From assembly GCA_024637315.1 (NCBI GenBank), contig JAGXFH010000034.1:248001-312000 (forward strand): DNA of 64,000 bases, in the 5' to 3' direction. The notes under the pieces are model-generated. The model searched no databases, was not told the DNA's origin, and saw nothing but the letters and a program-made list of their open reading frames with translations. The translations under genes were made by a program, and so were the position numbers. Below are positions 1 through 8,376 of the stretch, piece by piece; within the stretch, counting starts at the first letter, position 1; every line of letters starts with the position of its first letter. Source of the stretch: Brevirhabdus sp. (GTDB lineage Bacteria; Pseudomonadota; Alphaproteobacteria; Rhodobacterales; Rhodobacteraceae).

Positions 1-100
1 CGTGGACGTGCACGTTGGCCGTCTGCGCAAGGCGCTTTTGCGCGACGGCGGGGAAGACCCTTTGAGAACCGTGCGCGGCGCGGGATATGCGCTGAGGTAG
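1..100 (+). CDS. Response regulator, C-terminal fragment (OmpR/PhoB type)
   Basis: The frame starting at base 2 is open from the window edge to a TAG at 98-100 and gives the last 32 residues of a winged-helix DNA-binding domain. VDVHVGRLRKAL matches the recognition helix of OmpR/PhoB regulators and TVRGAGYAL matches the C-terminal wing. The receiver domain and the start lie outside the window. The spelling is closest to PhoB of alphaproteobacteria, which controls phosphate starvation genes, but 32 residues cannot separate PhoB from other members of the family. The next gene, nagA, runs the opposite way and ends about 250 bases downstream. Confidence 0.75.
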   Translation, partial: VDVHVGRLRKALLRDGGEDPLRTVRGAGYALR

Positions 101-149
101 CAGGCTCAAGGGTCGTTGCGACGGTTTCCGCTATCTCAGTTTCATCAGT

Positions 150-242
150 TCAGTCTTGAAGGCTTCGGTTGGCGTACTCCATCCCCGGCACTTTCTGGGC
201 GTGCCGTTCAAGCAAATCCAGCTCTGTGGGGGCCATCTTCAT
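150..242 (-). other. Possible relic ORF in the phoB-nagA gap
   Basis: The gap 101-352 has no recognisable gene. On the minus strand a 30-codon frame begins at an ATG preceded by a clean AAGGAG and stops at 150-152. The peptide (MKMAPTELDLLERHAQKVPG and so on) belongs to no family I can name. The AT-richer flank 245-345, including GTGTCACAACCCAGTT, looks unlike the neighbouring genes and could be the end of a lost insertion sequence. Function, and even whether it is translated, are unknown. Confidence 0.2.
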
Positions 243-352
243 TCTCCTTGCTTTCCAGCAAGATAGGGGAAGTGTCACAACCCAGTTTAGAATGTGCCCC
301 CGACACAGCCGTTTATCTTATAAGCAGAATTATGTTAAACTAATATGCGTAT

Positions 353-1483
353 TCAATTCAAACAAGTTACCAATCTGTTTGAACGTAGATGGATCGCCAT
401 GGCCGGTTGACCTTCCTCGAAACGCCCGACCCCCGCATGGGACCTCAGGCACGATGCCGGCATCGAGGTGGCCATTGCCAGCGCCTGTTCCAGCCCGATG
501 CCGACCTTGGTCGCCATGACCTCGATCGCCGTCGGCATATCGAGGACGGCGCCGGCAAGCGTTCCGTCCACCAGCGTCAGCCGACCGTCGCGGCGCAAGA
601 CCCGGCGGCCGTTCAGCGTGAATTCGGTGATGTCCGATCCGATCGTCGCCATCGCATCGGTCACCAGAAAGATCCGGCCCGGCCCGCGTTTCGCCGCCAG
701 GGCCGCGCGGATGCTTGCTGCGTGGACATGGATATCGTCAGCGATCAGTCCAGCCGAGACGCGGCCGTCATCCAGCGCCGCGCCGACAAGTCCCGGTTCG
801 CGATTTCCAAGCGGACTCATCGCGTTGAAGAGATGCGTCACACATCTCGCACCACTGTCAAAGGCGGACATGGCGATGTCGTAGCTGGCGTTCGTATGGC
901 CAAGCGACACGACGATTCCGGCTTGCGTCAGCGTCGCGATCTGTTCCGGCGTCGCGTTTTCCGGTGCGACGGTGGTCATGACGTTCGGCAGTCGCTTGGC
1001 GGCATCGCACAACATCGCCAGATCGCTGTCGGTCATCGGGCGGATCAACGCCGGATCATGCGCGCCCTTGCGGGCCACGGACAGATGCGGACCTTCCAGG
1101 TGGATGCCGATGATCCCCGGAACACCCTGATCGATCGCCGCTTCAACCGCGTCGATCGCCGCCATCGTGCGCCTGGGCGTGTCGGTGATGAGCGTCGGCA
1201 GCAGCGCCCGCGTTCCGACTCTGGCATGCGCCCGTGCGATCGCCGACAGCGTCTCGACCGACTGGTCGTCATTGAACATCACGCCGCCGCCGCCATTGAC
1301 CTGCAGGTCGACGAACCCAGGCAGGATCGTCCCGCCTTCGATCCGCTGGATCTCGCAGTCCGAAGGGAGCTCCCAGCCGGCGAGGATGCCGCGGACAAGT
1401 CCGTCCTCCACCAGCAGCGCCTTGTCGGGGTGCAGGACCTCGCCATCAAAGATGTCCGGGCCGGTAAAGGCAATCAGGCTCAT
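353..1483 (-). CDS. nagA: N-acetylglucosamine-6-phosphate deacetylase
   Basis: This cytoplasmic amidohydrolase removes acetate from GlcNAc-6-phosphate to give glucosamine-6-phosphate. The 376-residue protein is of normal family length. It shows the NagA signatures GFVDLQVNGGGGVMFND near residue 55, GIHLEGPHL near 125, SLGHTNASYD with a metal/substrate histidine near 190, CVTHLFNAMSPL near 215, and LVTDAMATIG with the catalytic aspartate near 272. Its ATG overlaps the TGA of the upstream SIS gene by four bases, so the two are translationally coupled. The C-terminus after GRFEEGQPA is shorter and less conserved than usual but all catalytic motifs are intact. It is the last gene of a leftward operon of four. 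Confidence 0.96.
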   Translation of the reverse strand: MSLIAFTGPDIFDGEVLHPDKALLVEDGLVRGILAGWELPSDCEIQRIEGGTILPGFVDLQVNGGGGVMFNDDQSVETLSAIARAHARVGTRALLPTLITDTPRRTMAAIDAVEAAIDQGVPGIIGIHLEGPHLSVARKGAHDPALIRPMTDSDLAMLCDAAKRLPNVMTTVAPENATPEQIATLTQAGIVVSLGHTNASYDIAMSAFDSGARCVTHLFNAMSPLGNREPGLVGAALDDGRVSAGLIADDIHVHAASIRAALAAKRGPGRIFLVTDAMATIGSDITEFTLNGRRVLRRDGRLTLVDGTLAGAVLDMPTAIEVMATKVGIGLEQALAMATSMPASCLRSHAGVGRFEEGQPAMAIHLRSNRLVTCLN

Positions 1484-2511
1484 ACCGTTTCCGTCACTTT
1501 CTTCAGGTGCCGCGGCGCGTCGGGATTGATGCCCCGGCTGACAGCGACCTTTTCGACCATCGCATAGAACGATACGATCAGCGCGATCGGGTCGGTCAGC
1601 GGATGCGCGGTTCGCGCGGTTGGCAAGGATGTGGCCGCGCTGGCTTTCGCCGAGGTGACAAAGACCGCCGCCCCCTTTGCAGCAAGTTCATCGGCCACGC
1701 CGATCAGCAGATCCTCTGCCGCGTCCGCCGCCGCCAGCGCGATTACCGGAAAACCCTGATCGACGATCGAGACCGGGCCGTGCAGCACTTCGGCAGAGGA
1801 ATAGGATTCGGCGTGCAACTGGCAGGTTTCCTTGAATTTAAGCGCGGCCTCGTTCGAAATGGCATAGGCCGGACCCCGCCCAAGGCAGTAGAGCGAGTTG
1901 CGGTTTTCCAGCGCCGCACGCACCTCGCCCCAATCCTCTTTTGCCGCCGCCTCAAGTGCCCGCGGCAAGGCGTGGATCGCGGCCAGCAGATCGGCGTCTG
2001 CGGTCAGCTCGGCCAGAAGCCAGATCGCCGAAACCGCCGAAGTGACGAAAGTCTTGGTCGCCGCCACACTCTGTTCGACACCGGCATGCAGGTCCAGGGT
2101 GTGGTCGCTCACCCGCGCGAGATCCGAGTCCGGATGGTTGGTCAACGCGATGGACAACGCTCCCGAGGCGCGCGCGGCCCGCGCCATCTCGACGATATCG
2201 GGGCTTTTGCCGGATTGCGACACCGACAGGCAGGCGCTGCCCTTCAACCGCAGCGGACGCTTGTAAACCGACGCGACCGAGGGTCCGACGGAGGCGACGG
2301 GAATGCCGGTCAGAAGCTCGCTGGCATATTTGAAATAGGTCGCGACATGGTCCGACGACCCGCGCGCGACCGACACCATGAAGGCTGGATCCCGCGCCGC
2401 CAGGGCGCTGGCGGCGGCGCGGACATCTGCACCGCCCGCGGTCAACAGCCGGTCGACGACCTCGGGGATTTCAAGAACTTCGCGGCGCATGAACGTTTCG
2501 GATTGGGCCAT
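1480..2511 (-). CDS. SIS-domain glucosamine-6-phosphate deaminase/isomerase-like protein
   Basis: This 343-residue protein has two tandem sugar-isomerase (SIS) domains. The first contains SQSGKSPDIVEMARAARASG near residue 98, the phosphosugar-binding serine loop. The second contains LGRGPAYAISNEAALKFKE near 210 and AEVLHGPVSIVDQG near 243. This is the isomerase half of GlmS without the glutamine amidotransferase domain, the arrangement of AgaS and of the alternative NagB used with NagA in many proteobacteria. The inferred reaction is glucosamine-6-phosphate to fructose-6-phosphate and ammonia. It starts three bases after the GntR gene ends, with AAAGGA before the ATG, and overlaps nagA by four bases. 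No classical hexameric NagB is present in the window. Confidence 0.88.
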   Translation of the reverse strand: MAQSETFMRREVLEIPEVVDRLLTAGGADVRAAASALAARDPAFMVSVARGSSDHVATYFKYASELLTGIPVASVGPSVASVYKRPLRLKGSACLSVSQSGKSPDIVEMARAARASGALSIALTNHPDSDLARVSDHTLDLHAGVEQSVAATKTFVTSAVSAIWLLAELTADADLLAAIHALPRALEAAAKEDWGEVRAALENRNSLYCLGRGPAYAISNEAALKFKETCQLHAESYSSAEVLHGPVSIVDQGFPVIALAAADAAEDLLIGVADELAAKGAAVFVTSAKASAATSLPTARTAHPLTDPIALIVSFYAMVEKVAVSRGINPDAPRHLKKVTETV

Positions 2512-2514
2512 GGT

Positions 2515-3273
2515 CTAATCCTTTGAAAGACGCAGTTCAGCCACGAAATTATAGGCGTCTCCGCGGTAGATGGACTGTGTGAATTCGACCACCCGGCCAT
2601 CCGCGAGGTACGAGGTTCGCTCTATCTGCAATCCCGCCGCCCCTGCTTCGACCTCCAGCATCGCGGCGTCATTCGCGGAAAGATTGATCGCAGAGATCTT
2701 CTGCAACGCACGGACCGGCCGCATGCCGGTTTTCTCCAGAACATCATAAAGCGAGGTTTCGACGATCAGCGGATTGGGCAGGATGTCGGTCGGAAGCGAG
2801 GCGCGCTCGATCGCCATCGGCCGCCCGTCCGCCGTCCGCAGTCGCGCGATCCGCGCGACCGAGCTTTCCGGCGACAGCGCCAGCGCCAGCACTTCGTCCG
2901 GCGAAGGCATGAACAACCCGCGCTCCAGCCACCGCGAGGTCGAGCTTTTGCCGCGCCGCGCCATATCCTCGGTGAACGAGGTCAGCCGCGACAGGGATTG
3001 CTCGATCCGCGCCGGCACGTTCGAGATGAAAGACCCCGACCCCTGTTTCTGAACGATGACGCCATCCTCGGCCAGCGCCTGGATTGCCTTGCGCACGGTG
3101 ACGCGGGAAAGATCGGTGATCGCCGCGATCTCGCGTTCGGGGGGCAACGGTGTTCCGGGTTTCAGAACCCCCTGCTCTACCCCCTCGGTCAATCTGTGGC
3201 GCAACTGCACGTAAAGCGGTCCGCCATCGGACTGCAGCCAGAGCGCGGGGTTTAGGAACTCGACCACGGTCAT
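2515..3273 (-). CDS. GntR-family regulator (HutC/NagQ-like)
   Basis: The 252-residue protein has an N-terminal winged helix-turn-helix (LPPEREIAAITDLSRVTVRK, about residues 40-60, then GSGSFIS) followed by a UTRA ligand-binding domain, as in the HutC subfamily. The chosen ATG at 3273 overlaps the stop of the kinase gene as ATGA. A longer reading frame upstream exists but would lie inside the kinase gene and has no homologous look. Position inside the nag operon suggests it is the local repressor, sensing a phosphorylated amino sugar. Its likely targets are the phased repeats in the divergent promoter at 4155-4296, though these are not a simple palindrome of the usual GntR kind. Confidence 0.9.
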   Translation of the reverse strand: MTVVEFLNPALWLQSDGGPLYVQLRHRLTEGVEQGVLKPGTPLPPEREIAAITDLSRVTVRKAIQALAEDGVIVQKQGSGSFISNVPARIEQSLSRLTSFTEDMARRGKSSTSRWLERGLFMPSPDEVLALALSPESSVARIARLRTADGRPMAIERASLPTDILPNPLIVETSLYDVLEKTGMRPVRALQKISAINLSANDAAMLEVEAGAAGLQIERTSYLADGRVVEFTQSIYRGDAYNFVAELRLSKD

Positions 3274-4154
3274 GTCAGGGCCCGTCGCGTTTGTGCCGCC
3301 AGACGCAGAGCGCCGTCCAGCGCAGATCCAAGCGGTGCGGATATGTCCACTTGGCAGGCAGGATCGAGATAGGCAGAGTAGTGCGGCCCGATCCCACCCG
3401 ACAGGCACAGGATATCGCCCGACCGGCGCTCAAGCCGCGACAGGACGCGGTTGATATGGTCCGCCCCGCGCTGCATCAGTGCGCGGCCGTTAAGGTCGGC
3501 GGCCGTGGCGGCAGCGACCAAGGCGGGGGCCAGTGCTGCATAGTCGATGGGCCGCGCGGCGACAGCGAAACTGACGATCCGGTTCGGGTCATCGTCGAAT
3601 TTGGCCAGCGTCGACCGCGTCAGGTCGCTATGCGCCTCGATCCCGTCATGGCAGAGCAGCGTTCGCTCCAGCAGCGCCCGGCCGAGCCAGCCGCCAGAGG
3701 CCTGATCCGCGACCTCCAGCCCCCAGCCGCCGACATAGCGGACCCTGCCGCTCCTGCGAGCCGCGATGATCGTCCCGGTGCCGACCGAAATCAGGATGCC
3801 GTCCCGATCGCCAAGCGCGCCCGCAACCGAAGTGGGTCGGTCATCGGTCACCACGCAAGCGGCAAAGCGGAACGCACCCGCCACCCGTGCGGCATCCGCA
3901 GCGGTCAGCACGCCGGCCAACCCGATATGCGTCGAGGCTTCTGCCAACCGATCCTCGGCCATTCCGGCCTTGGCGGCAGCCAGCGCGATCGCCTGCCGGA
4001 CATTCTCTATCGCCTCGTCGCAATTGGTGGTGACATTTGCCGGACCGCCAGCGGCCTTTGCCAGCACTGTGCCCGAAGCATCGGCAATCGCGGCGCGACA
4101 GCCAGTGCCGCCGCCATCGACGCCAATCAAGAGAGTCGGGTCTTCGCTGTCCAT
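3270..4154 (-). CDS. BadF/BadG/BcrA/BcrD-family amino-sugar kinase (N-acetylglucosamine or MurNAc kinase)
   Basis: The 294-residue protein has the ASKHA fold: LIGVDGGGTGCRAAIAD at residues 9-25 is the phosphate-1 loop, ISVGTGTIIAARRSGR near 122 the phosphate-2 region, and CLSGGIGPHYSAYL near 250 the adenosine region. BadF-type kinases of this size phosphorylate GlcNAc or glucosamine, and one known subgroup (MurK) phosphorylates both MurNAc and GlcNAc. Adjacency to murQ across the divergent promoter favours that second role here, but the substrate cannot be read from sequence. It is the first gene of the leftward operon and overlaps the GntR gene by four bases. Confidence 0.85.
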   Translation of the reverse strand: MDSEDPTLLIGVDGGGTGCRAAIADASGTVLAKAAGGPANVTTNCDEAIENVRQAIALAAAKAGMAEDRLAEASTHIGLAGVLTAADAARVAGAFRFAACVVTDDRPTSVAGALGDRDGILISVGTGTIIAARRSGRVRYVGGWGLEVADQASGGWLGRALLERTLLCHDGIEAHSDLTRSTLAKFDDDPNRIVSFAVAARPIDYAALAPALVAAATAADLNGRALMQRGADHINRVLSRLERRSGDILCLSGGIGPHYSAYLDPACQVDISAPLGSALDGALRLAAQTRRALT

Positions 4155-4296
4155 GTAAAACCTATATGCTACCTATGGCGATTTTAAAAGACCTAAAACA
4201 TACCAATAGTTGCTTTTCGGACAGATATTGCCCCATTGAAAGAAATGGTAGACAAAAGGTATCTAAAAGGTATTAAATGATATCGAGGGGAATCAG
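4155..4296. promoter_or_regulatory. Divergent promoter/operator region with 11-bp phased repeats
   Basis: This 142-bp AT-rich gap separates the leftward kinase/GntR/SIS/nagA operon from the rightward murQ/ABC operon. On the plus strand GGT cores recur at 4247, 4258 and 4269, exactly 11 bp apart, the last two inside identical AAAAGGTAT words. On the other side ACC cores recur at 4160 and 4171 and again at 4191 and 4202, each pair 11 bp apart. All read AGGT-like in the direction of the gene they face. This is direct observation; that they are operators is inference. Confidence 0.6.
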
Positions 4297-5199
4297 ATGC
4301 CGCCACGCTCGCAACAACAGTCTGCCCAGGCCGCTTCGGTTGACGCGTTGCCGCCGCTCAAGGCGCTGGACGCAATGCTGGCGGGTCACCTTGGGGCGGC
4401 GCAGGCGGTCGCCACCGCCCTGCCCCAGATCGACGCCGCGGCCAGGCTGGTGGCGCACACGATCCGTCAGGGCGGCACGCTTCACTATGCCGCTGCCGGC
4501 AGTTCCGGGCTGATGGCGCTGGCCGATGGCTGCGAACTGCCCGGCACATTCCGCATTCCGCAAGAGCAGATCCGCATCGCGATGGCCGGCGGCGTTCCGG
4601 CTGACGGACGGATGCCGGGCGATACCGAGGATGACACCGTCGCCGCAACGGCCGTGGCGGCGGCCTTTGAGGCTGGCGACATTGCCATCGTGCTCAGCGC
4701 CAGCGGCACCACGCCCTATGCCTGCGCCATCGCCGAACAGGTGAGCGCCAAGGGCAACAAGGTCATCGCCATCGCCAATGTCGCGGGCAGTGCGCTGTTG
4801 TCCCATGCCGAGATCGCCATCGCGATCCCGACCCCGCCAGAGGTCGTGTCGGGTTCGACCCGGCTGGGGGCCGGCACTGCGCAGAAGATCGCGTTGAACA
4901 TGATCTCGACCATGGCGGGCGTATATCTGGGCCATGTCCATGACGGGCTGATGGTCAACCTTCATCCCGACAACGCCAAGCTGCGCGACCGCGCGAAATC
5001 CATCGTGATGCAGATCACGGGGGTCTCGGAAGAGGCCGCCGTGACGGCTTTGGACGATGCACGGAACGACACCAAAAACGCCACGCTGATCGCGCTCGGT
5101 GCGACGCCCGAGCACGCCCGGGCGCTGCTGGCCAAGAACGACCACCGGCTTGCGCCCTGCCTTGCGGCCTTGCGCAATGACCGGTCAACGAGTGACTGA
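4297..5199 (+). CDS. murQ: N-acetylmuramic acid 6-phosphate etherase (divergent MurQ)
   Basis: MurQ cleaves the D-lactyl ether of MurNAc-6-phosphate to give GlcNAc-6-phosphate and D-lactate. The 300-residue protein has the family length and SIS fold. ASGTTPYACAIAEQ (about 138-151) is the phosphosugar loop, VVSGSTRLGAGTAQKIALNM (about 184-203) is the family signature, and NLHPDNAKLRDRA is in the expected place. The catalytic glutamate loop, usually AGTSGRLG...DASECPPT, reads AAGSSGLMALADGCELPGT, keeping the glutamate but diverging around it. The second acidic motif survives as GDTEDD. The N-terminal EIDRVST signature is absent. A GAGGGG precedes the ATG. It leads the ABC importer operon and feeds NagA encoded on the other arm. 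Confidence 0.88.
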   Translation: MPPRSQQQSAQAASVDALPPLKALDAMLAGHLGAAQAVATALPQIDAAARLVAHTIRQGGTLHYAAAGSSGLMALADGCELPGTFRIPQEQIRIAMAGGVPADGRMPGDTEDDTVAATAVAAAFEAGDIAIVLSASGTTPYACAIAEQVSAKGNKVIAIANVAGSALLSHAEIAIAIPTPPEVVSGSTRLGAGTAQKIALNMISTMAGVYLGHVHDGLMVNLHPDNAKLRDRAKSIVMQITGVSEEAAVTALDDARNDTKNATLIALGATPEHARALLAKNDHRLAPCLAALRNDRSTSD

Positions 5200-5220
5200 T
5201 TTTCAACCAGGGAGAAGACC

Positions 5221-6477
5221 ATGCAAGTATCGACACTGACCAAGGCCCTACTGGCCACCACCCTGCTGGGCGGAACCGCCGCCTTCGCGCAGGACGTCAC
5301 GCTGACCATCGAAAGCTGGCGCAACGACGATCTGACGCTCTGGCAGGACAAGATCATCCCGGCATTCGAGGCAGCCAATCCGGGCATCAAGGTGCAGTTC
5401 ACCCCCTCGGCTCCCGCAGAATACAACGCGGTGCTGAACTCCAAGCTCGATGCGGGCTCTGCAGGCGATCTGATCACCTGCCGTCCCTTCGACGCCTCGC
5501 TGGCGCTCTACGAGGCTGGCCATCTGGCCGATCTCTCCGATCTCGAAGGCATGGCGAATTTCTCGGATGTCGCCAAATCCGCATGGCAGACCGATGACGG
5601 CTCGGCCACGTTCTGCATGCCGATGGCAAGCGTCATTCACGGCTTCATCTACAACAAGGATGCGTTCGCGGAACTCGGCCTGGAAGTGCCCGAAACCGAA
5701 GCAGAGTTCTTTGCCGTTCTCGACAAGATCAAGGAAGACGGCACCTATATTCCGATGGCGATGGGGACCAATGACCAGTGGGAAGCCGCCACGATGGGCT
5801 ACAACAATATCGGCCCGAACTACTGGAAGGGCGAGGAAGGCCGACTGGCACTGATCGCGGGCGAGCAGAAGCTGACCGACGAGCCATGGGTCGCCCCCTA
5901 TCGCCAACTTGCCAAATGGGGGGCGTATCTGGGCGACGGATACGAGGCGCAGACCTATCCCGACAGCCAGAACATCTTCACCCTCGGCCGCGCCGCGATC
6001 TATCCGGCGGGCAGCTGGGAAATCTCGGGCTTCAACAACCTTGTCGAATTCGAGATGGGCGCGTTCAAGCCGCCGGTCGAGGCCGCGGGCGATACCTGCT
6101 ATATCTCGGATCACACCGACATCGCCGTCGGCATGAACACCAAGACCGAGCATCCCGAAGCGGCCAGGACCTTCCTCGACTGGGTCGGCTCTGAAGAATT
6201 CGCCAAGCTCTACGCCAATGCCCTGCCCGGCTTCTTCTCGCTCTCGGAGCACACGGTCGAGATGGAGGACCCGCTGGCGCAGGAATTCGTCAGCTGGCGC
6301 GACCAGTGTGAATCGACGATCCGCTCGACCTACCAGATCCTGTCGCGCGGCACGCCGAACCTGGAAAACGAGACCTGGAACGCCTCGGTCGCGGTGATCC
6401 GCGGCAATGAAAGCGCGGAAGAGGCGGGCGCCCGACTGCAGGAAGGTCTTTCCAGCTGGTACGCGCCGCAGCAATAG
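5221..6477 (+). CDS. ABC transporter sugar-binding protein (family 1)
   Basis: This 418-residue periplasmic protein has a signal peptide (basic start, hydrophobic TKALLATTLLGGTAAFA, cleavage near residue 23) and the fold of family-1 carbohydrate-binding proteins. PAEYNAVLNSKLDAGSAGDL (about 61-80) and GRAAIYPAGSWEISG (about 257-271) are typical. It follows murQ by 21 bases with AGGGAGAAG before its ATG. It is the receptor of the importer formed with the next three genes. The operon context suggests an amino sugar or small muropeptide-derived saccharide, but the ligand is an inference. Confidence 0.9.
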   Translation: MQVSTLTKALLATTLLGGTAAFAQDVTLTIESWRNDDLTLWQDKIIPAFEAANPGIKVQFTPSAPAEYNAVLNSKLDAGSAGDLITCRPFDASLALYEAGHLADLSDLEGMANFSDVAKSAWQTDDGSATFCMPMASVIHGFIYNKDAFAELGLEVPETEAEFFAVLDKIKEDGTYIPMAMGTNDQWEAATMGYNNIGPNYWKGEEGRLALIAGEQKLTDEPWVAPYRQLAKWGAYLGDGYEAQTYPDSQNIFTLGRAAIYPAGSWEISGFNNLVEFEMGAFKPPVEAAGDTCYISDHTDIAVGMNTKTEHPEAARTFLDWVGSEEFAKLYANALPGFFSLSEHTVEMEDPLAQEFVSWRDQCESTIRSTYQILSRGTPNLENETWNASVAVIRGNESAEEAGARLQEGLSSWYAPQQ

Positions 6478-6553
6478 ACTGCCTGCCCGTACCACACCAA
6501 AACCCCGGGCGACGCTCCCCGCCCGGGGCCTTCCCCGCCGCGAGGAGAGACCG

Positions 6554-7480
6554 ATGCCCAGCCCGATCCGGAAACCCCAAATCAGATGGCATATCGCGGT
6601 TTTTCTGGCCCCGGCCGTGCTGGTCTATACCGCGGTCATGATCTATCCGCTTTTCAACACCTTGCGACTGTCGCTTTATACCGAGGTCGGGCAGGAACGG
6701 ATCTTTGTCGGGCTGGAGAATTTTCGCACCTTGTTCGGTGACGCGAACTGGTCCAGGCAGTTCTGGAACGCGCTGGGAAACAATTTCTGGTTCTTTGCAA
6801 TTCACATGCTGGTGCAGAACCCGATCGGCGTGGCGCTCGCCGCGATCCTGTCCTCGCCGCGGCTGCGATTCTCGAATTTCTACCGCTCGGCGATCTTCAT
6901 CCCGACGATCCTGTCCTTCGTCATCGTCGGCTTCGCATGGAAGCTGATCCTGTCGCCGATCTGGGGCATCGCCCCGTCAATGCTTGATGCCATCGGCCTG
7001 AAATCGCTTTACGCGCCCTGGCTGGGCCGAGAGGCTTATGCCTTGACCACGCTGTCGCTGGTCTCGGTCTGGCAATTCGTCGGCATCCCGATGATGTTGA
7101 TCTATGCAGCACTTCTGTCGATCCCGGATGAGATCCTTGAGGCTGGCGAATGCGACGGGATCACCGGGATGGCCGCCTTCTGGAAGATCAAGCTGCCGCT
7201 TGTCCTGCCCTCGATCGGGATCATCTCGATCCTGACATTCGTCGCCAACTTCAACGCCTTCGATCTGATCTATGCCGCGCAAGGCGCGCTGGCGGGGCCG
7301 GATTTCTCGACCGATATCCTTGGCACGTTCATGTACCGCACCTTCTTTGGCTTCCAGTTGCAACTCGGCGACCCACATATGGGATCGGCCATTGCCAGCG
7401 CGATGTTCGGCATCATCCTGATCGGCGTCTGTCTGTATCTCTTCGGCATCCAGCGCCGCCTGCGCAACTACCAGTTCTAG
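6554..7480 (+). CDS. ABC sugar permease, MalF-type
   Basis: The 308-residue inner-membrane protein has about six transmembrane segments, the first at FLAPAVLVYTAVMIYPLF. The EAA loop, which docks the ATPase, is recognisable as EAGECDGITGMAAFWKIKLP near residue 196. The ATG at 6554 has GAGGAGAG upstream; a longer open frame begins inside the binding-protein gene but is not homologous. It is separated from the second permease by 13 bases. It is one half of the CUT1-type translocation channel for the amino-sugar importer. Confidence 0.92.
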   Translation: MPSPIRKPQIRWHIAVFLAPAVLVYTAVMIYPLFNTLRLSLYTEVGQERIFVGLENFRTLFGDANWSRQFWNALGNNFWFFAIHMLVQNPIGVALAAILSSPRLRFSNFYRSAIFIPTILSFVIVGFAWKLILSPIWGIAPSMLDAIGLKSLYAPWLGREAYALTTLSLVSVWQFVGIPMMLIYAALLSIPDEILEAGECDGITGMAAFWKIKLPLVLPSIGIISILTFVANFNAFDLIYAAQGALAGPDFSTDILGTFMYRTFFGFQLQLGDPHMGSAIASAMFGIILIGVCLYLFGIQRRLRNYQF

Positions 7481-7493
7481 GACGGAGTCAGAG

Positions 7494-8333
7494 ATGAGCA
7501 AAGCCCGCCAGAGCACCGGCGCCACGATCGCCGCGCATGCCGTTCTGATCGTCTATACGATCATCGCACTGTTTCCGGTCTTCGTGATCGTCATCAACAG
7601 TTTCAAGACCCGCCAGGCGATCTTCCGCGAGCCGCTGACGCTGCCCGACAGCGACAGCTTCAGCCTGATCGGTTATCAGACGGTTCTGAAACAGGGCGAT
7701 TTCTTTCTCTATTTCCAGAACTCGATGATCGTCACCGTCGGGTCGCTGTTCTTCATCCTGCTGTTCGGTGCGATGGCGGCCTTCGCGCTGGCCGAATACC
7801 GGTTCAGAGGCAACATGCTGATGGGCCTCTACCTTGCGCTCGGGATCATGATCCCGATCCGCATCGGCACTGTCGCGATCCTCGAGATGATGGTCCAGAC
7901 CGGCCTTGTGAACACGCTCTGGGCGCTGATCCTTGTCTATACCGCGCAGGGCTTGCCCCTGGCTGTCTTCATCCTCAGCGCGTTCATGAAACAGGTCTCG
8001 GACGATCTCAAGAATGCCGGCCGGATCGATGGCCTCAGCGAGTACAAGATCTTCTTCCGCCTCGTCCTGCCTTTGGTGCGCCCGGCGATGGCCACGGTCG
8101 CGGTGTTCAACATGATCCCGATCTGGAACGACCTCTGGTTCCCGTTGATCCTGGCCCCATCCGAGCAAACCAAGACCCTGACGCTTGGCAGCCAGGTCTT
8201 CATCGGCCAGTTCGTGACCGACTGGAACGCCGTGCTGTCGGCGCTGTCGCTGGCGATCCTGCCCGTCATGGCGCTATACGTCGTCTTCTCGCGGCAACTG
8301 ATCCGCGGCATCACGTCGGGCGCCGTCAAGTGA
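7494..8333 (+). CDS. ABC sugar permease, MalG-type
   Basis: The 279-residue protein is the second channel subunit. The first membrane span is AVLIVYTIIALFPVFVIVIN (about residues 16-35), followed by the FKTRQAIFREP segment characteristic of MalG-type permeases. The EAA motif is KNAGRIDGLSEYKIFFRLVL at about 172-191. A CGGAG lies before the ATG. It sits between the first permease and the ATPase in one transcript and has no unusual features. Confidence 0.92.
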   Translation: MSKARQSTGATIAAHAVLIVYTIIALFPVFVIVINSFKTRQAIFREPLTLPDSDSFSLIGYQTVLKQGDFFLYFQNSMIVTVGSLFFILLFGAMAAFALAEYRFRGNMLMGLYLALGIMIPIRIGTVAILEMMVQTGLVNTLWALILVYTAQGLPLAVFILSAFMKQVSDDLKNAGRIDGLSEYKIFFRLVLPLVRPAMATVAVFNMIPIWNDLWFPLILAPSEQTKTLTLGSQVFIGQFVTDWNAVLSALSLAILPVMALYVVFSRQLIRGITSGAVK

Positions 8334-8376
8334 TCGGCCCCGCCCAACCTGCCTGCCCCCAACCGGGAGATCCGAC

